Shown here one piece after another: positions 49,346-58,865 of a stretch of 64,000 nt of DNA. The translations under genes and the position numbers were made by a program. The notes below the pieces were generated by a model, which saw only the letters and a program-made list of their open reading frames with translations, did not search any database and had not been told where the DNA came from. This DNA is from Mycobacterium sp. 4858. Its GTDB lineage: Bacteria > Actinomycetota > Actinomycetes > Mycobacteriales > Mycobacteriaceae. The stretch lies in the NCBI RefSeq assembly GCF_900240975.1, contig NZ_LT968776.1, forward strand, positions 806,001 through 870,000, read 5' to 3'. Numbering within the stretch: the first letter of the stretch is position 1; the number at the start of each line of letters is the position of its first letter.

Positions 49346-50344
49346 TCACCCACGCATCTCGAGGATTTCGGTCACCGGGCGCCGGGCGGTGGGCTTCGCG
49401 TGCGGGTCCTTGGCCGGTGACCGGCCGACCCGGATCAGCAGCTGCGGCTGGCCGGAGCCGCCGGTGATCCGCCTGATGATGTCGCGGCTCAGCGACATCT
49501 CCGTCATGTGGGTCAGCGTGCAGGTGGCCATGCCGGCCAGAGTGCATTCGAGCAGCACCGCCGACAGCGCCTCACCGCAACGCAGCACTTCGGGCGGCGC
49601 ATCGTCGTGTTGGGTGGACAGGACCACGATCTTGGAGTGGTCCGCCTCGATCGCGGCGCGGCGGCGGCCCCCGCCCGCCGGCGGGAACGCGCGTGCGATG
49701 TCGACGCGCGCGGCCTCGGAACTGGACAGCAGAGCGCTTTCGGGCACGTGGTCGGCGTTCGCTTCGAAGGGCGAGGTCCACCAACGCAATTCGGTCAGGT
49801 AGGACGTATCGCTTCGGCGCAACTGCTCGGTGAGCCGCGACGCCTCGGCCAGCCTCGGTCGCTCGTCGTCGTCGACCACGTCCAGCGACACGTCGTACGG
49901 GGTCACCGCGTGGCTCAGGGCAGAATGCAGCGTGGGCCACGCGGTCGGTGCGCCCAGGGGCAACCGGTCGGTGCGGCGGCGAAGGATCGCGTCGGCCCGC
50001 AGCCGGCATTGCGCCGTCACGTTCTCCACGGGCAGAAAGCCCACGCTCGCGAGGTGATCCGGTCTGCCCTCGGTGGGAAAACGTTCGGTGACGCTTTCCC
50101 AGCCCGCGGCGGCCATGGCGACCCGCAGGTGGTCGAGGACCGCGCCGCAGCTCAGGATCAGCTCCCGACCGGTGTGGTCGGTGCCGTGCATCGCGTGGCG
50201 CGGATCGGCCCACAGGTGCAGCCTCGTGCCGTCGGCCACCCACCGCCAGGGCTGGCTGTTGTGCAGCGAAGGCGCGCGGCACGCGACCGCCACCGCGTCC
50301 CGGATGACCTGCTCGGTCGGCACTTTCGCGTCCATCTTCACCAT
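49346..50344 (-). CDS. acg: Acg-type nitroreductase family protein
   Basis: A 332-aa protein of the Acg (Rv2032) family: CRAPSLHNSQPWRWVADGTR near the start, LILSCGAVLDHLRVAMAAAGW, LRADAILRRRTDRLP, and a C-terminal RCGEALSAVLLECTLAGMAT block. In Acg proteins two tandem nitroreductase-like halves bind FMN with a lid that closes the active site; they are linked to dormancy rather than classic nitroreduction. A DosR-type box lies 51-69 bp upstream. The start at 50344 has a weak ribosome site, and an ATG nine bases on is an alternative. Confidence 0.86.
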   Translation of the reverse strand: MVKMDAKVPTEQVIRDAVAVACRAPSLHNSQPWRWVADGTRLHLWADPRHAMHGTDHTGRELILSCGAVLDHLRVAMAAAGWESVTERFPTEGRPDHLASVGFLPVENVTAQCRLRADAILRRRTDRLPLGAPTAWPTLHSALSHAVTPYDVSLDVVDDDERPRLAEASRLTEQLRRSDTSYLTELRWWTSPFEANADHVPESALLSSSEAARVDIARAFPPAGGGRRRAAIEADHSKIVVLSTQHDDAPPEVLRCGEALSAVLLECTLAGMATCTLTHMTEMSLSRDIIRRITGGSGQPQLLIRVGRSPAKDPHAKPTARRPVTEILEMRG

Positions 50345-50394
50345 TTCGTCGCTTTCGGTGAGGCAAACTGTATGCGCCGCGCGGCGGCTGCGGG

Positions 50395-50413
50395 CAGGGC
50401 CGTTGGTCCCCGG
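50395..50413 (-). promoter_or_regulatory. DosR box upstream of the acg-KAS III unit
   Basis: On the minus strand CCGGGGACCAACGGCCCTG matches the GGGAC-3-C-GGCCC form of the DosR box. It lies 51-69 bp before the acg start. A weaker GGGACGTTGGAACC-like site follows at about 50419. Confidence 0.7.
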
Positions 50414-50443
50414 CGGCCGGGACGTTGGAACCTCCCGAGGCTG

Positions 50444-51904
50444 TTACGTCGCGCGCACCCAGAGGTCCTGCGCCTCGTGAGCGACGAGGTCCGGGCGCCG
50501 CGAGGTGTCGATCCGGTGCGCGCCGTCCCAGTCGGCGTGCCCGGCGGCCAGGGCGGCCGCGATCGCCGGGGTCACCTCCGAATTGCCCGCGGGCCTGGCC
50601 CTGATCCGGCCGGCCGCCACGTCGGCCGTCACCGAGCACACGAATTCGACGAGCGCCGAGTGCGTCTCGGTGGCCAGCCGGTGAGCCGCCTCGCGCGCCC
50701 GCGGATCGCGCCAGGTGCCGTCGAGGATCACCGAGTGCCCCTCGCCCAGCAACTGCCGCGCGCGGCGCAGCGTGGTCTCGTAGACCACCGCGACCTGGTC
50801 GGGGCTGTAGAGCCCGGCGTTCAGCACGCCGGGCTCACCGGCGATGGCGCCCGAGTCCCGGAGCTCCCGGCGCACGTCGTCGGTGGAAATGAGCTGCGCC
50901 CCAAACGATTCGGCCAGACCGTGGGCCACGGTGGACTTCCCCGTGCCCGGGTTGCCGCCGACGAGCGCGAGCCGGACGGTGGCGCTCTGCAGGTGCCGGG
51001 TGGCGATGGCCAGGTGGCGGGCGGCGTCGTCGGAGGCGCCCGGACTGCCCTGCGAAACGCGGACGCAGTCCACCTTCGCCCGCACCGCGGCCCGGTAGGC
51101 GATGTAGAAGTCGGACAGCGCTCGCGGCTCCGCCCGACCCGCGTGCTCGGCGTAACGCTGTAGGAAGTAGTCGCCGAAGTCCTTGCGGCCCAGAAACTCC
51201 AGGTCCATCGCGAGGAAGGCGGCGTCGTCGATGCAGTCGACGTAGCGCAACCGGTCGTCGAACTCCAGGCAGTCCAGCAGCGCCGGTTTTCCGTCCACCC
51301 AGAAGATGTCATCGGCGAGCAGGTCGCCGTGCCCGTCGACGATGCGCCCCTCGCGGACGCGCCGCGCGAACAGGGGCGCGCGGCCGGCGACGAACTGGGT
51401 CACCAGGCGCTGCAGAAGAGCCACCTCACTTTCGGCTATGCCCGGAATCGATTGGGTCGCATACCGTTCCAATTCGGACAGGTTCTCCCGCCAGCGCCCC
51501 TCGATCGCGGCGGCCTCGCCCTGGGCGTCCATCGCCTCGCCGCGCTCGGCGCGTTCGTGGAAGCGGGCCAGCGCGGCCGCGACCGCGTCCAGCACGCGGT
51601 GCACGGACTCTGCGGTGTCGTGGGCCACCAGGTGCGCGAGGCGGTCCTCGTCGCGGTAGCGCCGCATGACCACGACCGGCTCGGCCGGGCCGCCCAGCGG
51701 ATCGGTGAGGTGCGCTACGCCGAGGTAGCTCTCGGGCGAGAGCCGGCTGTTGAGCTCGACCTCCCGGCGGCAGGCGTGCTCGCGCTGCTGCGGCGCGCGG
51801 AAGTCGAGAAAGTCGGTCAGCACCGGCTTCTTGGCTTTGTAGGCGCGGTCGCCGGCGAGAATGACGACGCCCGTGTGGGTTTCGTGCAGATCGAGATACG
51901 GCAC
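50444..51904 (-). CDS. Fused kinase-like and P-loop ATPase protein (Rv2004c-like)
   Basis: A 486-aa protein. The N-terminal half (1-300) is an APH-like kinase domain with a DGHGDLLADDIFWVDGKPA motif. The C-terminal half is a P-loop ATPase with Walker A GGNPGTGKST. Order and sequence match Rv2004c of the M. tuberculosis DosR regulon as I recall it. A small-molecule kinase function is inferred from the folds; the substrate is unknown. It follows the USP gene by 15 bp, as Rv2004c follows Rv2005c, so both depend on one promoter. Confidence 0.88.
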   Translation of the reverse strand: MPYLDLHETHTGVVILAGDRAYKAKKPVLTDFLDFRAPQQREHACRREVELNSRLSPESYLGVAHLTDPLGGPAEPVVVMRRYRDEDRLAHLVAHDTAESVHRVLDAVAAALARFHERAERGEAMDAQGEAAAIEGRWRENLSELERYATQSIPGIAESEVALLQRLVTQFVAGRAPLFARRVREGRIVDGHGDLLADDIFWVDGKPALLDCLEFDDRLRYVDCIDDAAFLAMDLEFLGRKDFGDYFLQRYAEHAGRAEPRALSDFYIAYRAAVRAKVDCVRVSQGSPGASDDAARHLAIATRHLQSATVRLALVGGNPGTGKSTVAHGLAESFGAQLISTDDVRRELRDSGAIAGEPGVLNAGLYSPDQVAVVYETTLRRARQLLGEGHSVILDGTWRDPRAREAAHRLATETHSALVEFVCSVTADVAAGRIRARPAGNSEVTPAIAAALAAGHADWDGAHRIDTSRRPDLVAHEAQDLWVRAT

Positions 51905-51919
51905 GGCGGCGGCGCGGCC

Positions 51920-52807
51920 CTAGGACGGCCGCGCGACGATCACCGGCATGCGGACCGAGTGGACGACGGCGTTGCTCACCGAACCCAGCAGCATGCCGGA
52001 CAGGCCACCACGGCCGTGGCTGCCCACGACGACGAGTTGGGCCGATTCCGATTGCTCGATGAGCTGCCGGGCCGGCCGGTCGGCGACCACGACCCGTTGC
52101 ACGGTGACGTCGGGATAACGCTCCTGCCAGCCCGCCAGTTGCTCGGCCAGGCTCCGCTCGGCCTCCGCCCTCACCGCCGACCAGTCCACCCCGGGCAGTT
52201 CGAAGACGTCCACGTCGCTCCATGCGTGCAGCGCCGTCAGGCTGACCCCGCGGCGCGACGCTTCGTCGAACGCGACGTCCACCGCCGCCTCGGAGGCGGG
52301 TGAGCCGTCGATGCCCACAAGCACCGGGGCCTGCTGGGGATGCTCCATGAGCGGGTCTTCGTCGCGGATCACCGCGACCGGGCAGCGCGCGCTGCGCACC
52401 ACGCTGCCGCTCACCGAGCCCAGCAACAGCCTGCCCAGCGCGCCGCGGCCGTTGCTGCCCACGACGACCATCTCGGCCTCTTTGGACATCTCGACCAGGG
52501 TGGGCACCGGGGGCGCGCACCTGAGCTCACTGCGGACGTCGACCTTACGGTCGGTGGTGACGGCCTCCTCGGCGATCTTGACGGCCTGCTCGAGAACCTC
52601 GCGGCCCTGCTCTTCCTGCCACACCGCCACACCGGTCGACAGGGGCAGGGCCGGATACATCGGCACGGTGGCGTTCACCATGTGGACCACGGTCAGCGGG
52701 ACGTGCCGCAGGGCCGCGTCCCGGGCCGCCCAACAGACGGCGGCGTTCGAGGCCGGCGATCCGTCGATTCCGACGACGATGCCATGCCGGTTTGCCAGTG
52801 CGGACAT
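51920..52807 (-). CDS. Tandem universal stress protein (Rv2005c-like)
   Basis: About 295 aa with two USP domains. Each begins with a [16 protein letters not shown] / [16 protein letters not shown] strand and ends with a G-2x-G-9x-G-S ATP loop ([20 protein letters not shown] in the first, [20 protein letters not shown] in the second). The ATG at 52807 is chosen because the DosR site overlaps any longer start. The divergent otsB1-like gene and downstream Rv2004c-like gene repeat the M. tuberculosis Rv2004c-Rv2006 layout. Confidence 0.9.
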   Translation of the reverse strand: MSALANRHGIVVGIDGSPASNAAVCWAARDAALRHVPLTVVHMVNATVPMYPALPLSTGVAVWQEEQGREVLEQAVKIAEEAVTTDRKVDVRSELRCAPPVPTLVEMSKEAEMVVVGSNGRGALGRLLLGSVSGSVVRSARCPVAVIRDEDPLMEHPQQAPVLVGIDGSPASEAAVDVAFDEASRRGVSLTALHAWSDVDVFELPGVDWSAVRAEAERSLAEQLAGWQERYPDVTVQRVVVADRPARQLIEQSESAQLVVVGSHGRGGLSGMLLGSVSNAVVHSVRMPVIVARPS

Positions 52808-52860
52808 GATGTTCTCCCTCTCCTCGCCCAAAACGCTATGGCGCGAACCACCGTCGAGCA

Positions 52861-52878
52861 TGAGGCTTTAGTCACCAA
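52861..52878 (-). promoter_or_regulatory. DosR box upstream of the Rv2005c-like USP gene
   Basis: On the minus strand TTGGTGACTAAAGCCTCA matches the left half of the DosR consensus except one base, with a degenerate right half. It lies 54-71 bp before the USP start and 72 bp before the divergent otsB1-like start. Confidence 0.6.
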
Positions 52879-52949
52879 CCGCATGGCCATGAGGCCCCCG
52901 CTGCGCCGACGGCCTTGACCGGCGCCCGCGCTGTGGCATCGTCACACAC

Positions 52950-55900
52950 GTGACCGAATCGCCAGTCACTGTTGACAAGCGCTACCACGACGCGGTGATC
53001 CTGGGGCTCGATTGTGTGATCGCACAGGCGGCACCGGGCGTCGTCGAGGCCCGCGATTCGACCGCCGGATTCCTGCAGCGGCTGCGCGACATCGGCGTCG
53101 CCAGCGCCGTCTACTCGTCCACCCGCGACTGCGCGGCGCTGTTGCGCGCCGCGGGAATCGACGAACTCGTCGGTGTCGCCGTCGGCGCGGCCGACACCGC
53201 CGAGCAGGTCGACGCGGCGCTGACCATGACGGTCACGCGCCTGGGCGTGCACCCGGTGCGCTGCGTCCTCATCGACTGCGCCGAGGCGGGCGTGGCGGCC
53301 GGACGGGACGCCGGCTTCGGCCTGGTCATCGGCCTGGAACGCAACGGGGGCGGCGACGGATTGCTGTCGTGCGGGGCGGACACCGTCTCCGCCGATCTTG
53401 CGGAGATCGCGCTGCGACGCGGGGGCTCCCCCTTGTCGACCATCGCCGACGCGATGGGCGTCTACAGCCAGTTGAAAGAACTGGTGGCGAGCCGGCGGCC
53501 GGCCGTTTTCCTGCACTTCGACGGCACGCTGGCGGAGATCGCCGCCCACCCGGAGTCCGCCGCGCTGGTCGACGGCGCCCGCGATGCGCTGCGCGCGCTG
53601 GCCGCGCAATGCCCCGTCGGGGTGATCAGCGGCCGCGACCTGGGCGACCTTCGCGAACGCGTGCAGGTCGACGGGATCTGGTACGCGGGCAGTCACGGCT
53701 TCGAACTCGTCGCACCCGACGGAACCCAGCACGAGAACGCCGCCGCCATCGGTGCCATGGGCGCGCTGGTGCGCGCGGCCGACCGCCTCGAGCAGCTCCT
53801 CGACGACGTCTCCGGAATCTACGTGGAGCGCAAGCGGTTTTCCGTCGCCGTCCACTATCGCAACGTCGCGCCCCGCGACGCCGACCGCGTGATCACGACG
53901 GCACGCAAACTCGGGCGATCCCAATGCCTGCGGATCACCACGGGCCGCAAGGTCATCGAGCTCCACCCCAGCCTGGACTGGGACAAGGGCAGAACACTGC
54001 AGTGGATCCTCGAGCAGGTCGAGGGTGCGAGCCGCGCCGCCATGCTGCCGATCTACATCGGCGACGACATCACCGACGAGGACGCCTTCGACGCGGTGCA
54101 CTTCGACGGGGTGGGAATCGCGTTGCGGCACAACGAAGACGGGGACCGCACGTCGGCGGCGCTGTTCAGCCTGGCCGACCCGCCCGCGGTGTGCGACTTC
54201 GTCCGGCGGCTCGCCGACGACCTGCACGACGCGGCCGTCGCGCCCCACGATCCGTGGGAAATCGTCTACGAGGGCTACGACCCCGCCTACGAGCGGCTGC
54301 GCGAAACGCTGTGCACCGTCGGCAACGGCTACGTCGCCACCCGGGGCTGCGCACCGGAGGCGACGGCCGCCGAGTCGCATTACCCGGGGACCTATGCCGC
54401 CGGCGTCTACAACACGCTGACCGACCGGATCGCCGGCCGGACCGTCGAGAACGAGAGCCTGGTCAACCTGCCCAACTGGTTGTCGCTGACGTTTCGGATC
54501 AACGGCGGTCCGTGGTTTCACATCGACGACACCCAGGTGCTGTCCTACCGGCAGACGTTCGACCTGCGGCACGCGACGCTGACCCGTACGCTGCGATTCT
54601 GCGACGCCGCGGGGCAGATCACGAGAATGACCCAGGAGCGGTTCGCCTCGATGGACCAGCCGCACCTGGTCGCCATGCGAACCACCATCGTCGCCGAGAA
54701 CTGGTCGGGCACCGTGGAATTCCGGTCGCTGCTGGACGGCGGCGTGCGCAACACCATGGTGGAGCGCTACCGCTCGCTGTCGAGCACCCACCTCACCTCA
54801 CCGGTGATCGACGAATCCGCGGAGGACGCGGTGATACTGCGCACCGAGACGACGCAGTCGCGCATCGCCATCGCGGTGGCGGCGCGCAGCACCGTGTGGT
54901 GCGGCGACGCCCGCGCCGTGGCGCAGTACAAGATCGTGCGGGAAGCCGACCGCGGCGGCCACGACATCCAGGTGGCGCTGGCCACCGGGCAATCGGTCGT
55001 CTGCGAGAAGATCGCGACCATCTTCACCGGCCGGGACAGCGCGATCTCGGAACCGGCCAGCACCGCCCAGCTGCACCTCGACGCCGCCGACCGGTACGAC
55101 GAACTGCATCGCCAGCATGCCCGGGCCTGGGACCTGCTGTGGGAACAGTGCGCCATCGGTCTGACCGAGGGCCCCGACGCGCTGCGCATCCTGCGGCTGC
55201 ACCTGGTGCACCTGCTGCAGACCATCTCGCCGCACACCGCCGAACTCGACACCGGCGTCCCCGCGCGCGGGTTGCACGGCGAGGCGTACCGCGGACACGT
55301 CTTCTGGGACTCGCTTTTCGTCTCGCCGGTGCTATCCGTGCGCCTGCCCAACGTGGCGCGTTCGCTGCTGCTGTACCGGTATCGGCGCCTCCCCGAGGCC
55401 CGCCGCGCGGCGCGCAGGGCCGGCTACCTGGGCGCGATGTACCCGTGGCAATCGGGCAGCGACGGGCGTGAGGTGAGCCAGGAGCTGCACCTCAATCCGC
55501 AGTCCGGCCGGTGGAATCCGGATGCCAGCGCTCGCGCACACCACGTGGGCCTCGCCATCGCCTACAACACCTGGCAGCACTACCAGGTGACCGGCGACCG
55601 GCGATTCCTCGTCGACTACGGCGCGGAGATGCTGGTCGAGATCGCGCGATTCTGGGTCGGGCTGGCCGGTTTCGACGAGAGTCGCGGCCGCTACACGATC
55701 AACGGCATCATCGGCCCCGACGAGTTCCATTCCGGCTACCCCGGCAAGGAGTACGACGGCATCGACAACAACGCGTACACCAATGTCATGGCGGTCTGGA
55801 CGATCCTGCGCGCGATGGACGCCCTGGACCTGCTTCCGCTGCGCGACCGCCTCGACCTGGTCGGCAAGATCGATCTCACCAGCGACGAGCTGAGCCGGTG

Positions 55901-56630
55901 GGACCACGTGACGCGGCGCATGTACGTCCCCTTCCACGACAACGTCATCAGCCAGTTCGAAGGCTATTCCCAATTGGCCGAGCTGGATTGGGAAGACTAT
56001 CGGCGGCGCTACGGCAACATCCAGCGGCTCGACCGCATTCTGGAGGCCGAGAACGACAGCGTGAACAACTACAAAGCCTCCAAGCAGGCCGACGTGCTGA
56101 TGCTGTTCTACCTGCTGTCGTCGGACGAATTGCTGGCCCTGTTCGGTCGGCTCGGCTATCGCGTTGCGCCCGAACGAATCCCGGAGACCGTGGACTACTA
56201 CCTCGCGCGCACCTCGGACGGATCGACGCTCAGCGCGCTCGTCCATTCGTGGGTCCTCACCCGGGCCAACCGGCATCACGCCATGAAGTACTTCGTGCAG
56301 GTGCTCGCCTCCGACGTCGTCGACATCCAGGGCGGCACCACGTCGGAGGGGATACACCTGGCCGCGATGGCCGGCAGCATCGACCTGCTGCAACGCTGCT
56401 TCACCGGGCTGGAAACCCGCGACGACCGGCTGATCCTGAGCCCACAGTGGCCGAAAGCGCTGGACCCCATCGAGTTCCCGTTCGTGTATCGCGGCCAGCG
56501 GCTGCACCTGCGGGTCAGCGGCCGGGCGGCCGACCTCACCTCCGAGGCCGGCAACAGCGCGTCGATCGCGGTCGAGTGCCGCGGCCGGGTGCATCACCTG
56601 CTGCCCGGGCACGCGGTCGAGGTCGCCTGA
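52950..56630 (+). CDS. otsB1: OtsB1-like fusion: HAD, trehalose-phosphatase-like and GH65 domains
   Basis: A 1226-aa protein in three parts. Residues 10-130 resemble a HAD/beta-phosphoglucomutase domain with altered motif I (LGLDCVIA). Residues 180-420 are a trehalose-phosphatase-like domain, where the nucleophile motif reads HFDGTL (His189 where Asp is expected, Asp191 kept) and YIGDDITDEDAF is intact. Residues 430-1226 are a GH65 phosphorylase-type module with FWDSLFVSPV, and the likely catalytic acid Glu in IIGPDEFHSGYPG. It is Rv2006-like, and the context is the same. Phosphatase activity is doubtful; a disaccharide phosphorylase/hydrolase role is plausible. Confidence 0.88.
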   Translation: MTESPVTVDKRYHDAVILGLDCVIAQAAPGVVEARDSTAGFLQRLRDIGVASAVYSSTRDCAALLRAAGIDELVGVAVGAADTAEQVDAALTMTVTRLGVHPVRCVLIDCAEAGVAAGRDAGFGLVIGLERNGGGDGLLSCGADTVSADLAEIALRRGGSPLSTIADAMGVYSQLKELVASRRPAVFLHFDGTLAEIAAHPESAALVDGARDALRALAAQCPVGVISGRDLGDLRERVQVDGIWYAGSHGFELVAPDGTQHENAAAIGAMGALVRAADRLEQLLDDVSGIYVERKRFSVAVHYRNVAPRDADRVITTARKLGRSQCLRITTGRKVIELHPSLDWDKGRTLQWILEQVEGASRAAMLPIYIGDDITDEDAFDAVHFDGVGIALRHNEDGDRTSAALFSLADPPAVCDFVRRLADDLHDAAVAPHDPWEIVYEGYDPAYERLRETLCTVGNGYVATRGCAPEATAAESHYPGTYAAGVYNTLTDRIAGRTVENESLVNLPNWLSLTFRINGGPWFHIDDTQVLSYRQTFDLRHATLTRTLRFCDAAGQITRMTQERFASMDQPHLVAMRTTIVAENWSGTVEFRSLLDGGVRNTMVERYRSLSSTHLTSPVIDESAEDAVILRTETTQSRIAIAVAARSTVWCGDARAVAQYKIVREADRGGHDIQVALATGQSVVCEKIATIFTGRDSAISEPASTAQLHLDAADRYDELHRQHARAWDLLWEQCAIGLTEGPDALRILRLHLVHLLQTISPHTAELDTGVPARGLHGEAYRGHVFWDSLFVSPVLSVRLPNVARSLLLYRYRRLPEARRAARRAGYLGAMYPWQSGSDGREVSQELHLNPQSGRWNPDASARAHHVGLAIAYNTWQHYQVTGDRRFLVDYGAEMLVEIARFWVGLAGFDESRGRYTINGIIGPDEFHSGYPGKEYDGIDNNAYTNVMAVWTILRAMDALDLLPLRDRLDLVGKIDLTSDELSRWDHVTRRMYVPFHDNVISQFEGYSQLAELDWEDYRRRYGNIQRLDRILEAENDSVNNYKASKQADVLMLFYLLSSDELLALFGRLGYRVAPERIPETVDYYLARTSDGSTLSALVHSWVLTRANRHHAMKYFVQVLASDVVDIQGGTTSEGIHLAAMAGSIDLLQRCFTGLETRDDRLILSPQWPKALDPIEFPFVYRGQRLHLRVSGRAADLTSEAGNSASIAVECRGRVHHLLPGHAVEVA

Positions 56631-56654
56631 CGCCCGGTGACCAAAGCCCGCGAA

Positions 56655-56673
56655 CCGGGGTCGAACGGCCCTG
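56655..56673 (+). promoter_or_regulatory. DosR-box-like site upstream of a USP gene
   Basis: CCGGGGTCGAACGGCCCTG differs from the other sites mainly by T for A in GGGAC. It lies 80-98 bp before the USP start at 56753. This is the weakest of the six. Confidence 0.5.
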
Positions 56674-56752
56674 CTGGACCGCACCACGCGGCCCATAACG
56701 TGGGCGGTGACGGGCCTCGACGGCCCGACAGCACGTCACACAGGAGGACTCG

Positions 56753-57568
56753 ATGAGCAATCCGCAGTCGTCGCAGCGGATCGTGGTGGGCATCGATGGC
56801 TCGGACGCCGCGATCAACGCGGCCAAATGGGCCGTCGCCGAGGCCGTCAGCCGCAACGTCCCGCTGCGCCTGATCCACGCCGTCCCCGAGCGGCGCGCGG
56901 ACGCGGGCGACGACGACAGCCTGGACGTCCAGTATGCCCAGACGTCGTTGCGCGCGGCCGACGCGGCGCTTCAGGCCATGGGCCAGCCGGTCAAGATCGA
57001 GTGCGACGTCGTGCGGGGTTCCTCGGAGAGCGCGTTGATCGACGAATCCCGCGGCGCCGCAATGGTTTGCGTGGGGTCGGTGGGGACCGGCTGGGTGGCC
57101 CGCAAGGTCCTCGGCTCGACCGCGGACACCGTGGCGCAGAAGGCGCACTGCCCGGTGGCCGTCATCCGCAGCAGCCTCGACGCCACCCGGCCGGACGGCG
57201 GGTATGTCGCCGTGGCCGTCGCGGAGTCGGCCGCCAACGACGCGGTGCTCGAGCACGGCTTCCGCGAGGCGCGTCTTCGTGATGCACCCATCCTGGCGAT
57301 GGGGGTCTGGCGGTGGGGCCTCGGCGAGATTCCTTACCCCCAGCTCAATCACCGGCTCGGCCCCTGGGTGGAGAAGCACCGCGAGGTGCACGTCCAGCCC
57401 GCCGCCGCGCGGCGCGGTGCCGCCGAATTCCTCACGCACACATCAGAACCCGTGCAACTGGCGGTGGTGGGCAGCGAGGACGCCGACAAGGTCGCCCGCA
57501 TGGTCGGCCCGATCACCACGCACCCAAACGGCCACGCGGGGTGTTCGGTGCTGGTCGTGCGCGATTGA
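56753..57568 (+). CDS. Universal stress protein (two-domain)
   Basis: A 271-aa protein. The first USP domain is complete, from [20 protein letters not shown] to VCVGSVGTGWVARKVLGSTA with ATP loop residues. The second half (VAVAVAESAANDAVLEHGF, LAVVGSEDADKVARM) is degenerate and lacks the nucleotide loop. The pattern matches several DosR-controlled USPs such as Rv2028c. The ATG has AGGAGG seven bases upstream. It is the only USP gene here transcribed to the right. Confidence 0.88.
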   Translation: MSNPQSSQRIVVGIDGSDAAINAAKWAVAEAVSRNVPLRLIHAVPERRADAGDDDSLDVQYAQTSLRAADAALQAMGQPVKIECDVVRGSSESALIDESRGAAMVCVGSVGTGWVARKVLGSTADTVAQKAHCPVAVIRSSLDATRPDGGYVAVAVAESAANDAVLEHGFREARLRDAPILAMGVWRWGLGEIPYPQLNHRLGPWVEKHREVHVQPAAARRGAAEFLTHTSEPVQLAVVGSEDADKVARMVGPITTHPNGHAGCSVLVVRD

Positions 57569-57577
57569 GCGGACCGG

Positions 57578-57946
57578 CTATCCGGCCGCCCACGCCTTGG
57601 CGCGGGCAAGCTCGTCGAGCCCGAACACGGTGATCTCGCCCGGGACCATCCACGCCAGCGCGTGCAGGACGGGCGCGACCCAGTCCTTGTCGGAGACCAC
57701 CGCGATGCGCTTGAACGCCGAATGATGCGGCAGGACGGTGCCGAAGCCGAGCTTGAGATCCTCGAGGAATCCGCCGGGCCCGAAGCCCTCGTAATCGGAT
57801 TCGATCACCTCGACGATCCGCACCTCGCCGGTCTGCAGCACCCGGTCGATCTCGGGCTTGAAGTCGCGCAGCTCGTCACCGCGTAGCCGGCCCGACACGC
57901 GAATGCCGATCACCTTCTCCGGCATGTCTTCCAGAAGTTCGATCAT
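57578..57946 (-). CDS. SpoIIAA-like (STAS-fold) protein
   Basis: A 122-aa protein beginning MIELLEDMPEKVIGIRVSGR, with the compact SpoIIAA-like/DUF3478 pattern (LRGDELRDFKPEIDRVL, FGPGGFLEDLKLGFGTVL). The family resembles STAS but lacks a clear phosphorylation serine, and some members bind lipids. GGAGG lies seven bases before the ATG; a longer start adds six residues. It is the last gene of the GNAT-USP-SpoIIAA unit. Confidence 0.82.
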   Translation of the reverse strand: MIELLEDMPEKVIGIRVSGRLRGDELRDFKPEIDRVLQTGEVRIVEVIESDYEGFGPGGFLEDLKLGFGTVLPHHSAFKRIAVVSDKDWVAPVLHALAWMVPGEITVFGLDELARAKAWAAG

Positions 57947-57976
57947 CACCAGCCTCCGAACCATCGATTCTTTGCG

Positions 57977-58855
57977 TCAACGGACGACCAGCACCGGTAC
58001 CCGGGCCGACTGTGCCACCGCGGAGCTCACCGAGCCGAGCAGCATCCCGGGGAATCCGCCCCGGCCACGGCTGCCGACCACCACCAGTTGAGCCTGTTCG
58101 GATTCCTTCAGCAGCCACTCGGATGGCTTGTCGCAGAACAGTTTCCGCTCGACATGCACATCGGGATAGCGTTCCTGCCAGCCGGCCAGGCGCTCGGCGA
58201 GGATCTCCTGCCCTTCCTTCTCGCGGTCGTGCCAGTCCATGCCGAGGATGGGGAACACCCCGACATCGCTCCATACGTGCAGCGCCACCAGTCCCACTCC
58301 CCTGCGCGACGCCTCGTCGAAGGCCAGGGCGGTCGCGGCTTCCGACGCCGGGGATCCGTCGATGCCCAGCAGCACGGGCGCGCCGAAGTCCGGGGCCGCG
58401 TCCTCGTCGGAGTGGATGACCGCCACCGGGCAGTGCGCGTAGTGCACCAGCCCCGTGCTCACCGAGCCGAGCAGCAGGCGTCCGAGGGCGCCGAGCCCCT
58501 GGCTCCCGGCGACCAGCATCCAGGCGTCCTCGGAGGCCTCGATCAGTGCGGGGACGATGGCCGAATACACGGTCTGGGTGCGTATCTCGGGTGGTTCGGC
58601 GCCCCCCAGGCTGGCGCCGAGCGCCTCACGGGCCCGGTCGATGACCTGCTGAGCGCTGTCCTGCTGCCACTCGGGCATGTCCGCATACAGCTGGCCGACC
58701 GGCCAGCCGACCACGACCGGCGGGACGGCGTGCATCAACGTGATGGGCATACCGCGCATCACGGCCTCGCGGGTCCCCCAGGCGACGGCGGCGTCGGATG
58801 CGACCGACCCGTCGACACACACCAGCACCCCGTGCTTCTTGCCGTTTCCCGTCAT
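57977..58855 (-). CDS. Tandem universal stress protein
   Basis: A 292-aa protein with two USP domains (GVLVCVDGSVASDAAVAWG and [20 protein letters not shown]), each with an ATP loop ([20 protein letters not shown] and [20 protein letters not shown]). It is close to the USP at 51.9 kb and to the Rv1996/Rv2005c/Rv2623 group. It starts ten bases after the GNAT stop and is followed by the SpoIIAA-like gene, so it belongs to a three-gene unit. Confidence 0.9.
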   Translation of the reverse strand: MTGNGKKHGVLVCVDGSVASDAAVAWGTREAVMRGMPITLMHAVPPVVVGWPVGQLYADMPEWQQDSAQQVIDRAREALGASLGGAEPPEIRTQTVYSAIVPALIEASEDAWMLVAGSQGLGALGRLLLGSVSTGLVHYAHCPVAVIHSDEDAAPDFGAPVLLGIDGSPASEAATALAFDEASRRGVGLVALHVWSDVGVFPILGMDWHDREKEGQEILAERLAGWQERYPDVHVERKLFCDKPSEWLLKESEQAQLVVVGSRGRGGFPGMLLGSVSSAVAQSARVPVLVVR

Positions 58856-58865
58856 CTTTGCTCCT

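Noticed and set aside
52872..54791. A 639-codon minus-strand frame opposite otsB1
   Set aside because: It has no protein family signal and begins within the intact plus-strand gene.
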